Origin: Nocardia coubleae NBRC 108252
Lineage (GTDB): Bacteria > Actinomycetota > Actinomycetes > Mycobacteriales > Mycobacteriaceae
Direction of reading: 5' to 3'
DNA: 64,000 nt
Assembly: GCF_001612805.1 (NCBI RefSeq)
Contig: NZ_BDBD01000019.1
Location: 310,001-374,000, forward strand
A program made the translations under genes and the position numbers. Below are positions 50,967 to 59,409 of the stretch, piece after piece. The notes below the pieces were generated by a model, which was not told the origin of the DNA, did no database searches, and worked only from the letters and a program-made list of their open reading frames with translations. Every line of letters starts with the position of its first letter. The first letter of the stretch is position 1.

Positions 50967-51830
50967 TTACTTGGCGGGGATCAGGGCCAGTTGGCGGCTC
51001 TGGGCGACCACCGCACCGGTGGAGTCGAGGACCAGTTGGTCCTCGTCGAACATGCGCTCGCCGACTTCGCGGGAGGTGGCGATGACGCGCAGCCAGCCGG
51101 GTGCCGGGACGCGACGCAGGTAGGTGGTCATCTGGACCGTCGGCGACCAGCCGAAGTGGCCGAGGTTCATCGGCACCGGCGGGCTCATGTCGGCGGCCAT
51201 CATCGCGAAGGCGGCGCGGGCCAGGGGGTCGGCTTCGTCGCCGTCGAAGGGGCGGATCCACAGTCGCAGCCGGGGATCGCCGGTCTCACCGCGCAGGAAT
51301 TCGCCCCAGGTGGGATCGAGCAGGACGTGCGCGCCCTGGCTGACGTGCACGATCTTGCCCATCGGCGAGTCCGGGGTGTACCGGAGCGCGGTGTCGGTGG
51401 GTTCGGCCGGCATGTCGGTGTCGGGGCCACTCCAGCGGGTGGCGGTGGCGTCGAGGTGGCCGAAGGTGAACGCGGTGCGCACCAGGGTGCGGTCGTTCTG
51501 GATCAGTTCGGCGTCGACCAGGCAGATCTGGCGACCCTTCTTGCGGATGTGCACCGCGTACTCGACCTTGCCCGGATCGGGGGCGCCGAGGAAGTCGGAG
51601 CTGGCCGCGATGGGCGCCATGCGGGCGTAGGAGGCGTCGGCCTCGGTGAGCCATCGGGTCGCCGCGGCGGCGCTGGCGGCCACCATGGTGCCGCCGTGCA
51701 CCTTGGGGCCGATGGTCCAGGTGGGCTCGATGACACCGGCGTAGCGGCCGGTTTCGGCATCGGTGGTGGTGAGCTCGGTCAGGTCGATGACCTGACTGAA
51801 CGGCGCGTCGGTCGCGAGTTCTCGCGTCAT
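50967..51830 (-). CDS. Thioesterase family protein (TesB-like double hotdog)
   Basis: Protein of 287 residues with two hotdog domains, resembling acyl-CoA thioesterase II-like (4HBT_3) proteins. The first contains TIGPKVHGGTMVAASAAAAT and IRKKGRQICLVDAELIQNDR; the second LARAAFAMMAADMSPPVPMN and PAPGWLRVIATSREVGERMF. ATG 51830 is preceded by AGGAG at 5 bases; a GTG two codons earlier sits on that site. Acyl specificity is unknown. It is probably cytosolic and acts on acyl-CoA. Confidence 0.87.
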   Translation of the reverse strand: MTRELATDAPFSQVIDLTELTTTDAETGRYAGVIEPTWTIGPKVHGGTMVAASAAAATRWLTEADASYARMAPIAASSDFLGAPDPGKVEYAVHIRKKGRQICLVDAELIQNDRTLVRTAFTFGHLDATATRWSGPDTDMPAEPTDTALRYTPDSPMGKIVHVSQGAHVLLDPTWGEFLRGETGDPRLRLWIRPFDGDEADPLARAAFAMMAADMSPPVPMNLGHFGWSPTVQMTTYLRRVPAPGWLRVIATSREVGERMFDEDQLVLDSTGAVVAQSRQLALIPAK

Positions 51831-51911
51831 CGTCACTCCTGGTCGCGGTGCACTTTCGTACAGCGTACAAGCACGGTGCCGCTCGGCATATTCCCGAGTT
51901 CGCCGCGATGG

Positions 51912-52784
51912 TTACGGCAGGTCGGCGTGGCGGGGCTGCGGGTCGGGCGTGGCGCCCGTGAGGTGACGGCGCGCGAATTCGAGCGTGCGCGCCAGCAGGG
52001 CCGAACGGGCTGCCGTGGTCCGCGCGTTCTGGGTGTTGATCTCGGCGACGGCGTGACCGCGAAAACCCGTGTCCACCAGGTATTCACACAGTTGCGCGCA
52101 CGGCTGGGTGCCGTCGCCGGGGACCAGGTGCTCGTCGTGGGCGGCGCCGCGCCCGTCGGCCAGATGCAGATGCACCAGGCCCTCGCCCATCCGCCGGGCC
52201 AGCTCGAGAGCGTCGGTTCCCGCCGTCGCGGTGTGCGACAGGTCGAGGGTGTAGTGGTCGAAACCGGTATCGGTCGGGTCGCAGGACGGGCTGAACGCGC
52301 TCACCGCGCGCCCTGGCCCCGCGCGACGTTCCAGCCTGCGCACGGCGCCCTCACGGAACAGGGTGTCGGCCCGCATCGGGAACATGTTCTCCACCGCCAC
52401 CTTCACCGGGTGGTGCGCCTCGAGTTCACCGACCTGTTCGGCGAAACCCCTGGCGTAGCGGCGCTGCCAACGAAACGGCGGATGCACGACCACGGTGTCG
52501 GCACCGAGCGCCTCGGCCGCGCGCACACTGCGTTCCAGCTTCGCCACGGGGTCCGCGCCCCAGACCCGTTGGGAGATCAGCAGACACGGCGCGTGCACCG
52601 CGAGCACCCGCACGCCGTAGCGCTTGGCATAGGACTGCACGGTGTCGATGTTCTGGCTGGCCGGTTCGGCCCACACCATCAATTCGATTCCGTCGTAACC
52701 CAATTCGGCGGCATAGCGGAACGCCGCCTGGGTGTTCTCCGGATAAACCGACGCCGTCGACAGCCCGATCTCGATGTTCCCCAC
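51912..52784 (-). CDS. Sugar phosphate isomerase/epimerase family protein
   Basis: TIM-barrel protein of 290 residues of the AP endonuclease 2-like fold. IEIGLSTASVYPENTQAAFR begins strand 1; YDGIELMVWA, VLAVHAPCLLISQ, VVVHPPFRWQRRYA, VAVENMFPMRAD and LDLSHTATAGTD give the barrel strands with His, Glu and Asp metal ligands. Rv0498 is the corresponding gene. GTG 52784 follows GGGAG. Metal is likely Mn or Zn; substrate not known. It lies 16 bases from the long membrane-protein gene. Confidence 0.85.
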   Translation of the reverse strand: MGNIEIGLSTASVYPENTQAAFRYAAELGYDGIELMVWAEPASQNIDTVQSYAKRYGVRVLAVHAPCLLISQRVWGADPVAKLERSVRAAEALGADTVVVHPPFRWQRRYARGFAEQVGELEAHHPVKVAVENMFPMRADTLFREGAVRRLERRAGPGRAVSAFSPSCDPTDTGFDHYTLDLSHTATAGTDALELARRMGEGLVHLHLADGRGAAHDEHLVPGDGTQPCAQLCEYLVDTGFRGHAVAEINTQNARTTAARSALLARTLEFARRHLTGATPDPQPRHADLP

Positions 52785-52800
52785 GGCCCACTCCCTGTAT

Positions 52801-54525
52801 TCAGCTGGTACTGAGGAGGAAGGCTAGCGGTCCGAGCGTCACGAAGACGCCGACGATGACGGCGATCACCGTGCTGAAGATGTCGTCGGTGCGGCGCAGC
52901 ACCCGAACCAGCGCGACCAGACCGAGGATCACCACCATCGCGAGGGCGAGCGCCACCCAGGGCAGCGTCTCCCACATCGTCTCGAAACCCTTGAACAGCA
53001 ACATGCCCGCAACGGCCGCACCGGCGCTCTGCGCGCCGAGCATCATCCACTCGCGGCGATGATCGTCGGCGGGCGCCTTGGCCGTGAACCGGGAGATCCG
53101 GCCACCCGCCGCCGACCGGTTGCGTGACGACGCGACCCGGCTCTTGGCACGGGATCTCGCGCGGCCCGCCACCTTGGCCGCGGCGGCCTTGGTCGCGGCC
53201 CGCCTGCTCGCCCGGCTCGGTTTCGGCTCGGGCTCGTAGTCGTCGTCCTCGTACTCGTCGTAGTCGCCGTAGTCGGTGTCGGAGTAGTCGTTGTCGGCGT
53301 AATCGCGGTCGGTGTAGTCGGATTCGGCGTAGTCGTCGGTCGCCGGTTCGACGCCGCCGAGGCGATACACCTCGGTGCGCGCGTCGGCGGTGGCGTCGAT
53401 CTCGGCGCGCTGACGCAGCAGATCGGCCGCCACCGAGTCACCGGCGAGCAGCGGCTGTTCCTGACTGATCGGCGACCACGCCGCCGTCGGGACACCGGCG
53501 CTTTCGGGCGCCGGATCCTGCGCGGGGCGATGCCTGCGGGCCGACCACGACGGCAGACCGCCACCCTTGCCCGCATCACGCCTGCGCTCGAGCGACGGGT
53601 GCGGGTCGGCGGGGGCCTCGGGTGCGGGGCTGTAGGCCTGCGTCGGCTGGGGGTAACCGTTCGGCGCCGGATACCCGCTGTCCCTGCCGTTGAAAGCCTG
53701 CGGCTCGTAGGCGGGCGGTTCATAGGGCGTCGGCTCGACGCTCGGGTGGTTCTCGAATCCGAGATCCGGGAAGGCGTTGAAGCCGGGGGTCTGGCCGGGA
53801 CGACCCATGAACGCGCGCGGCGCGTCGATCCCCGACTCGTGCAGCGAGGCCGCGTACCCGCTCGCGGCGGGCGGTTCGGCGGCTTCCTCCGCGGCCTCGG
53901 CGGCGCGGCGGCGCGCGGCCCGGCCACCGGTGACCGGCGGTGCGGGTGGTGCGGGTGCCGGGTACTCGGGTTCGTCGTCGGCCTTGCGGCGACGGCCACC
54001 GCCGACGGCGGGCAACGCACCGGAACCGAACATCTCGGCGATACCGGGGTCGACGGGTTGCGTCGTCCCGCCGGGCACACCGAGCCTGCCGTTCTGGCGC
54101 GTGTCGCGGGCTTCGGCGCGGAAGGGACCGAACGGATCGGAGCCGGATCGGGACGCGGTGGGCGCAAGGGGGTCCGCGGTCGGATCGAGGCGGGTGATCG
54201 GGCCGGAGATCGGTGAGTACGCCGGTTCGGCGGGGCCGGGCGGCGGATACGGCGCGGGCTGTTGGCTCGCGGGCGGTTCGTAGCTCGGTGGTTCGTAGCT
54301 GGGTGGTTCGTAGCTGGGCGGTTCGGCCGGTGTCTCGGTGGGCGCGGCGTGTGAGCGGCCACCCGTCCGGACCACCGCGTTCTCACCGGTCAGGTCGGTG
54401 ACCGAGACCCCACGACCGCTGCGGCGCCGCCTGCCGCCACCGGAGGACGGCGGCGACCCGCCCTGCGCACCGTTGCGCGCGAGCAGTTCGGCTACCGAGA
54501 GCTGTTTGGAATCCTCACCACTCAT
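52801..54525 (-). CDS. Long low-complexity protein with C-terminal membrane helices (Rv0497-like)
   Basis: Protein of 574 residues. A long, disordered cytoplasmic part includes PPSYEPPSYEPPSYEPP repeats (about residues 68-86) and an Asp/Tyr stretch DYAESDYTDRDYADNDYSDT-like near residues 403-440. A basic zone (RASRRAATKAAAAKVAGRAR) then leads to three helices: SAGAAVAGMLLFKGFETMWE, LPWVALALAMVVILGLVALV and IFSTVIAVIVGVFVTLGPLA. Position and the C-terminus match Rv0497. It overlaps the Ppx stop by 11 bases. Function unknown; the repetitive part could tether or scaffold. Confidence 0.8.
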   Translation of the reverse strand: MSGEDSKQLSVAELLARNGAQGGSPPSSGGGRRRRSGRGVSVTDLTGENAVVRTGGRSHAAPTETPAEPPSYEPPSYEPPSYEPPASQQPAPYPPPGPAEPAYSPISGPITRLDPTADPLAPTASRSGSDPFGPFRAEARDTRQNGRLGVPGGTTQPVDPGIAEMFGSGALPAVGGGRRRKADDEPEYPAPAPPAPPVTGGRAARRRAAEAAEEAAEPPAASGYAASLHESGIDAPRAFMGRPGQTPGFNAFPDLGFENHPSVEPTPYEPPAYEPQAFNGRDSGYPAPNGYPQPTQAYSPAPEAPADPHPSLERRRDAGKGGGLPSWSARRHRPAQDPAPESAGVPTAAWSPISQEQPLLAGDSVAADLLRQRAEIDATADARTEVYRLGGVEPATDDYAESDYTDRDYADNDYSDTDYGDYDEYEDDDYEPEPKPSRASRRAATKAAAAKVAGRARSRAKSRVASSRNRSAAGGRISRFTAKAPADDHRREWMMLGAQSAGAAVAGMLLFKGFETMWETLPWVALALAMVVILGLVALVRVLRRTDDIFSTVIAVIVGVFVTLGPLAFLLSTS

Positions 54526-55501
54526 GCTGTCTCCCTACCGGTTCCACCGGCGGCATCGCCACCGGGCCACCCCCGTTGGGTTCGGTATCGAGTTTGCGCA
54601 GGATCAGCCCTTCGCGCAGCGCCCAAGGGCAGATCTCGATGCTGTCGAGCGATAACGCCCGCATACTCGCCTCCGCGACCAAAGCCCCGGCCACCAATTG
54701 CTGGGACCGGTCCGAACTCACACCTTCCAGTTCCGCACGATCCGAGGCGGTCATCCGGGAGATGAACGCGATCAGCTGGCGCAGACCGGAGCTGGTCAGT
54801 GTACGGCGCACCCGCGGACCCGCGGCCGAGGGTGCCGCTCCCGTGAGCCTGGCCAGCGAGCGGAACGTCTTCGACGTGCCGACGGCGAGGTCGGGTTTTC
54901 CCGCTTCGATCAGGGTCTTGGACGGGACGACGAGTTCGGCCTCCAGCCAGTCGCGCAGGACCGCGATCTTGCGCTTGCCCGGCGGATCGTCGCCTAACCA
55001 CTCCCTGGTCAACCTGCCCGCGCCGAGCTGCAGCGACAGCGCGACATCAGGCTCCTCGTCGCCGCCGTTGGACATCTCGAGCGAGCCGCCGCCGATGTCG
55101 AGGTTGAGGATGCGCCCGGCGCTCCAGCCGAACCAGCGGCGCACCGCGAGGAACGTCAGCCGCGCCTCGTCCTCGCCGGAAAGCACCCGCAGATCGACCC
55201 CCGTGCTCGCCCGCACCCGGGTGAGCACTTCCTCGGAATTGGTGGCCTCACGCAGGGCGGACGTGGCGAACGGCATCAGTTCCACGCACTTGGCCTTGCG
55301 GGCCAGATCGGCGAATTCGGTGATGGTCGTGATGAGCCGCGCCTCGCCCGCCTCGGTGATCCGACCGTCGCCGTCCATGTTCTCCGACAGGCGCAATGCC
55401 GCCTTCGAGGAGCTCATGGGCATCGGGTGTCCACCACGATGCGCGTCCACCACCAGCAGGTGAACGGTATTGCTTCCGACATCGAGAACACCTAGCCGCA
55501 C
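54515..55501 (-). CDS. Exopolyphosphatase / guanosine pentaphosphate phosphatase (Ppx/GppA)
   Basis: ASKHA-fold phosphatase of 328 residues. VLDVGSNTVHLLVVDAHRGG is the phosphate-1 motif near residues 5-24, ILNLDIGGGSLEMSNGGDEE the phosphate-2 motif near 130-150, and LREATNSEEVLTRVRAST and GLRQLIAFISRMTASDRAEL typify the family. It resembles Rv0496. Polyphosphate or pppGpp hydrolysis is expected. The short form lacks the C-terminal HD domain of E. coli enzymes. It runs into the Rv0497-like gene with an 11-base overlap. It sits with SenX3-RegX3 in a phosphate-related neighbourhood. Confidence 0.92.
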   Translation of the reverse strand: MRLGVLDVGSNTVHLLVVDAHRGGHPMPMSSSKAALRLSENMDGDGRITEAGEARLITTITEFADLARKAKCVELMPFATSALREATNSEEVLTRVRASTGVDLRVLSGEDEARLTFLAVRRWFGWSAGRILNLDIGGGSLEMSNGGDEEPDVALSLQLGAGRLTREWLGDDPPGKRKIAVLRDWLEAELVVPSKTLIEAGKPDLAVGTSKTFRSLARLTGAAPSAAGPRVRRTLTSSGLRQLIAFISRMTASDRAELEGVSSDRSQQLVAGALVAEASMRALSLDSIEICPWALREGLILRKLDTEPNGGGPVAMPPVEPVGRQHEW

Positions 55502-55567
55502 TCCGAATACGGTACTTGGTGATCCGGGAGTACAGGGCAGGCGACTGAACTGTTAGCGTCAGAACTT

Positions 55568-56431
55568 GTGACCGAAGGCGAAGGCCCCATCGCGCAGACC
55601 GGGCTCCGACCTGGGCGGAAGATCGATCCGGCCCCGGAAGTCGAGCTGGATTTCCCGCGCGAGTGGATCGAGTTCACCGACCCAGCAAACGACGAGCACC
55701 AGATCGTCGCCGACCTCACCTGGCTGCTGTCGCGCTGGTCCTGCGTGTTCGGCACCCCCGCCTGCCAGGGGATCATCGCCGATCGTCCCGACGACGGGTG
55801 CTGTTCGCACGGCGCGTTCCTCGCCGACAAGGACGACCGCAAGCGCCTCGCGAGTGCTGTGAAACAGCTCACACCGCAGGACTGGCAGCTGATGGGCGAG
55901 GCCACCGAGAAGGGCAAAGTCGTCAAGAAGGGTTACCTCGAGCTCGACGAACTCGAGGACGAACCCGCCCTGCGCACCCGCCGTTTCGACGGTGCCTGCA
56001 TCTTCCTCAACCGCCCCGGTTTCGCCGCGGGCGCAGGCTGCGCACTGCACATCATGGCCGTGCGCAAGGGCATCGAGCCGCTCGAGATGAAGCCGGACGT
56101 GTGCTGGCAGCTGCCGATCCGGCGCACCCAGGACTGGGTGGAGCGCCCCGACGGCGAGCAGATCCTGCGCACGGTCGTCACCGAGTACGACCGCCGCGGC
56201 TGGGGTCCCGGCGGCCTCGATCTCGACTGGTACTGCACCGGCTCCCCCGACGCCCACGTCGGCGCGAAACCGGTCTGGCAGTCCTACGCCCCCGAACTGC
56301 GCGAACTCCTCGGCGCCCCCGCCTACGAGGAACTGGCCAAGCTGTGCCGCCGCCGCGAGGGCCTCGGCCTGATCGCCGTGCACCCCGCCACGGTCGAAGC
56401 CGAACGCCTCCACGGCACGCATCCCGCCTGA
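55568..56431 (+). CDS. Conserved protein, Rv0495c-like
   Basis: Protein of 287 residues conserved in Corynebacteriales near ppx and senX3. LSRWSCVFGTPACQGIIADR and DDGCCSHGAFLADKDDRKRL hold five Cys and a His in a row that could bind a metal cluster, like Cys-rich zinc/iron-chelating proteins. Other parts: CIFLNRPGFAAGAGCALHIM and GPGGLDLDWYCTGSPDAHVG. GTG 55568 is taken as start. No signal peptide. Function unknown. It diverges from the ppx-like gene with 66 bases between. Confidence 0.78.
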   Translation: MTEGEGPIAQTGLRPGRKIDPAPEVELDFPREWIEFTDPANDEHQIVADLTWLLSRWSCVFGTPACQGIIADRPDDGCCSHGAFLADKDDRKRLASAVKQLTPQDWQLMGEATEKGKVVKKGYLELDELEDEPALRTRRFDGACIFLNRPGFAAGAGCALHIMAVRKGIEPLEMKPDVCWQLPIRRTQDWVERPDGEQILRTVVTEYDRRGWGPGGLDLDWYCTGSPDAHVGAKPVWQSYAPELRELLGAPAYEELAKLCRRREGLGLIAVHPATVEAERLHGTHPA

Positions 56432-56495
56432 GCCGGGGGTCCGGTTCACCTGCCCGCAATCGCCGCGTCATCGAGGTCGGGTTGGATCGCTGCTC

Positions 56496-56825
56496 ATGTC
56501 CAAGAAAGCGCTCTACCTCGCGACCCTGACGATCGGCGCCACCCTGTCCATGACCGGCCTCGCCCACGCCGAGCCGAACGGTGACCCGACCAAGTACGCC
56601 GACTTCACCTCGAGCTTCGTGAGCTACACCGACCCCGCGGCCATCGACGCGGCGAAGAACGGCAAGTACATCATCGCCAGCACCCAGGGCACCTCGACCA
56701 CCATCGCCTGCCGCGGCAACGGCGCCGACGTGGAGATCTACGACTGCATGCAGGAAGACGCCTACGGCTGGGTTCCGCTGAAGAAGATGGACACCCCGCT
56801 GGGCGTCGTGTGGAGCGCCATCTGA
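56496..56825 (+). CDS. Small secreted protein, hypothetical
   Basis: Protein of 109 residues with a signal peptide (MSKKALYLATLTIGATLSMT) and likely cleavage after AHA near residue 25. The mature domain has IIASTQGTSTTIACRGNGAD and VEIYDCMQEDAYGWVPLKKM, two Cys that could pair. It lies downstream of the Rv0495c-like gene and ends at a terminator shared with regX3. I do not recognise the family. Confidence 0.72.
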   Translation: MSKKALYLATLTIGATLSMTGLAHAEPNGDPTKYADFTSSFVSYTDPAAIDAAKNGKYIIASTQGTSTTIACRGNGADVEIYDCMQEDAYGWVPLKKMDTPLGVVWSAI

Positions 56826-56837
56826 CACGCACGACGA

Positions 56838-56865
56838 AACCCGGCATCGCCTCGGATGCCGGGTT
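56838..56865. terminator. Terminator between secreted protein gene and regX3
   Basis: A perfect 11-base inverted repeat AACCCGGCATC / GATGCCGGGTT with a 6-base loop lies between convergent stops at 56825 and 56874. It probably works for both; T tracts are short. Confidence 0.65.
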
Positions 56866-56873
56866 CTCGTCGG

Positions 56874-57563
56874 TCAGGCCTCGAGTTTGTAGCCCAGCCC
56901 GCGCACGGTCACCAGGTGTTCCGGCTTCGCCGGGTCGGCCTCGATCTTCGAGCGCAACCGCTTGACGTGCACGTCGAGGGTCTTCGTGTCGCCTACGTAG
57001 TCCGCGCCCCACACCCGGTCGATCAGCTGCCCACGGGTCAGCACGCGGCCCGAGTTGCGCAGCAGGTATTCGAGCAGGTCGAACTCCTTGAGCGGCAGCG
57101 TGACCTGTCCGCCGTTGACGTGCACCGTGTGCCGGTCCACATCCATCCGCACCGGCCCGGCCTCGAGCACGCCGTTCTCACTGCCGGAATCCAGCTCGTC
57201 CCCCGCTCCACGCCGCAGCACGGCGCGGATGCGGGCGATGAGCTCGCGCGCCGAGTACGGCTTGGTGACGTAGTCGTCGGCGCCGAGCTCGAGCCCGACC
57301 ACCTTGTCGATCTCGCTGTCACGCGCGGTCACCATGATGACCGGCACGCCGCTGCGGGTCCGCAGCTGTTTGCACACGTCGGTGCCGCTCATGCCGGGGA
57401 GCATGAGGTCGAGCAGGACGATATCGGCGCCGGAGCGGTCGAATTCGGCCAGCGCGGAGGGCCCGTCACCGGCGATGGTGACGTCGAAGCCTTCCTTGCG
57501 CAGCAGGAACGCCAGCGGATCGGCCAGCGACTCCTCGTCTTCGACGATCAACACACTCGTCAT
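56874..57563 (-). CDS. regX3: Response regulator RegX3
   Basis: OmpR/PhoB-type response regulator of 229 residues. The receiver has VLIVEDEESLADPLAFLLRK with the acidic pair, LLDLMLPGMSGTDVCKQLRT with the phosphoacceptor Asp near residue 52, and DYVTKPYSARELIARIRAVL with the Lys. The winged HTH in residues 130-225 contains LPLKEFDLLEYLLRNSGRVL and VDVHVKRLRSKIEADP-like elements. In mycobacteria it controls the phosphate starvation response. The start ATG overlaps the senX3 stop (ATGA), as in mycobacterial senX3-regX3. Confidence 0.95.
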   Translation of the reverse strand: MTSVLIVEDEESLADPLAFLLRKEGFDVTIAGDGPSALAEFDRSGADIVLLDLMLPGMSGTDVCKQLRTRSGVPVIMVTARDSEIDKVVGLELGADDYVTKPYSARELIARIRAVLRRGAGDELDSGSENGVLEAGPVRMDVDRHTVHVNGGQVTLPLKEFDLLEYLLRNSGRVLTRGQLIDRVWGADYVGDTKTLDVHVKRLRSKIEADPAKPEHLVTVRGLGYKLEA

Positions 57564-58798
57564 CTGCGTGCCTCCACACCGTTCGTTCGTCCAGCGGGAT
57601 TGCGCTGGGCGATGGTTTCTCTCGTGGCGAGCTCGGGCGTCTGCCCCGCGTCCTCGTCCCCATCGGTTTCCAGATGGGCGGGGATGCGCAGGGTGAACGT
57701 CGAGCCGGTGCCCAGTTTGCTCCACAGGGTGATCTCACCGTTGTGGTTGGCCGCCACGTGTTTGACGATGGCCAGGCCGAGCCCGGTACCGCCGGTCGAG
57801 CGGGAGCGGGCCTTGTCGGAGCGGAAGAACCGCTCGAACACCCGTTCCTGGTCTTCTTTCGCGATGCCGATGCCGCGGTCGGTGACGGCCATCGCGACGT
57901 GATCGCCGCGCAGCGACCGGCTCACCGACACGTGCGAACCCTGCGGCGAGTACGCGATGGCGTTCTCCACCAGGTTCGACAGCGCGGTGACCAGCAGCGT
58001 TTCGTCACCGAGCACTTCCAGCCCGCTCGGCCGGTCGGTGCTGACGGTGATGCCCGCGGCTTCGGCGGCGGTGCGCGAGCGGTCGACGGCCTGCTGCACC
58101 ACGGTGTCGACGTCGACAACGGCCAGGTCGGGCAGTTTCTCCGCGCCCTGCAGCCGCGACAGCGCGATCAGTTCGGTGACCATCTTCCCGAGGCGCCGGG
58201 ATTCGGCGAGCACGCGGGAACCGAAGTGCCGCACCGCGTCGGGGTCGTCGGCGGATTCGAGCATGGCCTCGGCGAGCAGGCTCATCGCGCCGACCGGCGT
58301 CTTGAGTTCGTGGCTGACATTGGCGACGAAATCGCGCCTGGTCGCCTCCATGCGCGCCTGCTCGGAGTCGTCGTCGGCGAACAGCACGACGAAACTGGTC
58401 TCCTCGCGCGAGAGTTTGCGTGCGATGCCGCGCACCGCGATGCGGCCGCGCCCGGGTAACGGGTTCTTCGCGGTGAGGTCGAACTCGGCGGATTCACCGG
58501 TGGCGAGGACCTTCTCGACCGCCGACCAGGCGCGTTCGTCGAGGAGCCGGTTGCGGACCAGGCCGAGTTCCTCGGCGCGCGGGTTCACCAGCACCACGTC
58601 GCGGTATTCGTCGACCACGGCGATGCCGCTCTCGGAGGCGAGCACGATGAGGTCGAGCACCTGCGACATGGTGAGCCCGGTGTCCTCCTGGGTCCGTGCC
58701 GCCTGCCTGGCATTGACGTAGGGGATCAGCAGGCCCCCGACTGCCAGTCCGACGACAGCCGCGAGGACTGCCAACAGCACGGCCTGCGGAACGCTCAC
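57560..58798 (-). CDS. senX3: Sensor histidine kinase SenX3
   Basis: Membrane histidine kinase of 412 residues. One or two N-terminal helices (VLLAVLAAVVGLAVGGLLIP), then a PAS-like sensor (VLDLIVLASESGIAVVDEYR), the H-box FVANVSHELKTPVGAMSLLA with His near 165, N-box LVENAIAYSPQGSHVSV, and the G-boxes TDRGIGIAKEDQERVFERFF and GTGLGLAIVKHVAANHNGE. GTG 58798 is preferred; a longer frame to 58822 adds eight residues. It is co-transcribed with regX3. A PHO-box-like repeat lies about 95 bases upstream. Confidence 0.95.
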   Translation of the reverse strand: MSVPQAVLLAVLAAVVGLAVGGLLIPYVNARQAARTQEDTGLTMSQVLDLIVLASESGIAVVDEYRDVVLVNPRAEELGLVRNRLLDERAWSAVEKVLATGESAEFDLTAKNPLPGRGRIAVRGIARKLSREETSFVVLFADDDSEQARMEATRRDFVANVSHELKTPVGAMSLLAEAMLESADDPDAVRHFGSRVLAESRRLGKMVTELIALSRLQGAEKLPDLAVVDVDTVVQQAVDRSRTAAEAAGITVSTDRPSGLEVLGDETLLVTALSNLVENAIAYSPQGSHVSVSRSLRGDHVAMAVTDRGIGIAKEDQERVFERFFRSDKARSRSTGGTGLGLAIVKHVAANHNGEITLWSKLGTGSTFTLRIPAHLETDGDEDAGQTPELATRETIAQRNPAGRTNGVEARR

Positions 58799-58892
58799 GT
58801 TATTGATCGTACGAGTGCACACCGACTTCCCGGCGCGGGGTGGGGTGAAGTTTCGCGCAGGTCACGGGCACTTGGGGTGGTGTTCGTCCGCC

Positions 58893-58914
58893 GTTCACCC
58901 AGCGGGCACCCAGT
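58893..58914. promoter_or_regulatory. PHO-box-like direct repeat upstream of senX3
   Basis: GTTCACCCAGC (58893-58903) is followed at once by GGGCACCCAGT (58904-58914), two 11-base units in register. They fit the actinobacterial PHO box pattern G-K-TCAYYYR-S with a few mismatches in the second unit. It lies 95 bases upstream of the senX3 start and 16 bases before the HxlR gene end. This suggests phosphate-dependent autoregulation by RegX3 or a PhoP-type regulator. Confidence 0.55.
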
Positions 58915-58929
58915 GGGCCGCCGGGCGTG

Positions 58930-59304
58930 TCAGACGTCGGTTCCGCCGTACAGCGCGGCACTCACCTCGGCCCCGTGCGCGTCGACCCATGCACCGAGCG
59001 CATGAATCGGGACGAGCAGATCGCGACCGGATTCGGTGAGTTCGTATTCCACCCGGGGCGGCGCTTCGGCGTACCGACGCCTGCGTACGAGCGTCATCCG
59101 CTCCATCCGCCGCAGGCTCTGCGTCAGCATCTTCTGGCTGATGCCGCCGATGCCCGCGAGAAGTTCGCTGTGACGTTGCGGACCATCCCTGAGCATGTAC
59201 ACCACCACCGGCAACCACCGGTTGCCGAATAGATCAACGCCGAGCCTGGCCGGGCAGTCGGCCTCGAATTCACCGTAGGGAGCGAATCGGATCGGCTCAG
59301 TCAT
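58930..59304 (-). CDS. HxlR family transcriptional regulator
   Basis: Winged-HTH protein of 124 residues. CPARLGVDLFGNRWLPVVVY is the HxlR start with a conserved Cys near residue 16, which is redox or electrophile sensitive in several relatives. LAGIGGISQKMLTQSLRRME is the HTH, and VEYELTESGRDLLVPIHAL the wing. It diverges from an NADP-binding oxidoreductase gene, and a perfect 8-4-8 palindrome sits between them. That gene is the likely target; the signal is unknown. Confidence 0.9.
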   Translation of the reverse strand: MTEPIRFAPYGEFEADCPARLGVDLFGNRWLPVVVYMLRDGPQRHSELLAGIGGISQKMLTQSLRRMERMTLVRRRRYAEAPPRVEYELTESGRDLLVPIHALGAWVDAHGAEVSAALYGGTDV

Positions 59305-59326
59305 GTGTCCAGTCTGGCAGCGTGGT

Positions 59327-59346
59327 CAGGCACCCGGAGGTGCCTG
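59327..59346. promoter_or_regulatory. HxlR operator candidate
   Basis: CAGGCACCCGGAGGTGCCTG is a perfect inverted repeat with 8-base arms, in the 105 bases between the divergent HxlR and oxidoreductase genes, 22 bases from the HxlR start and 63 from the other. Position and symmetry fit a repressor site controlling both genes. Confidence 0.6.
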
Positions 59347-59409
59347 TCGCAATCCCTAGCGTCTGTTGGGCCGGTGCCACTCGGGCACCGACGGACCACG
59401 GGAGTTGTC

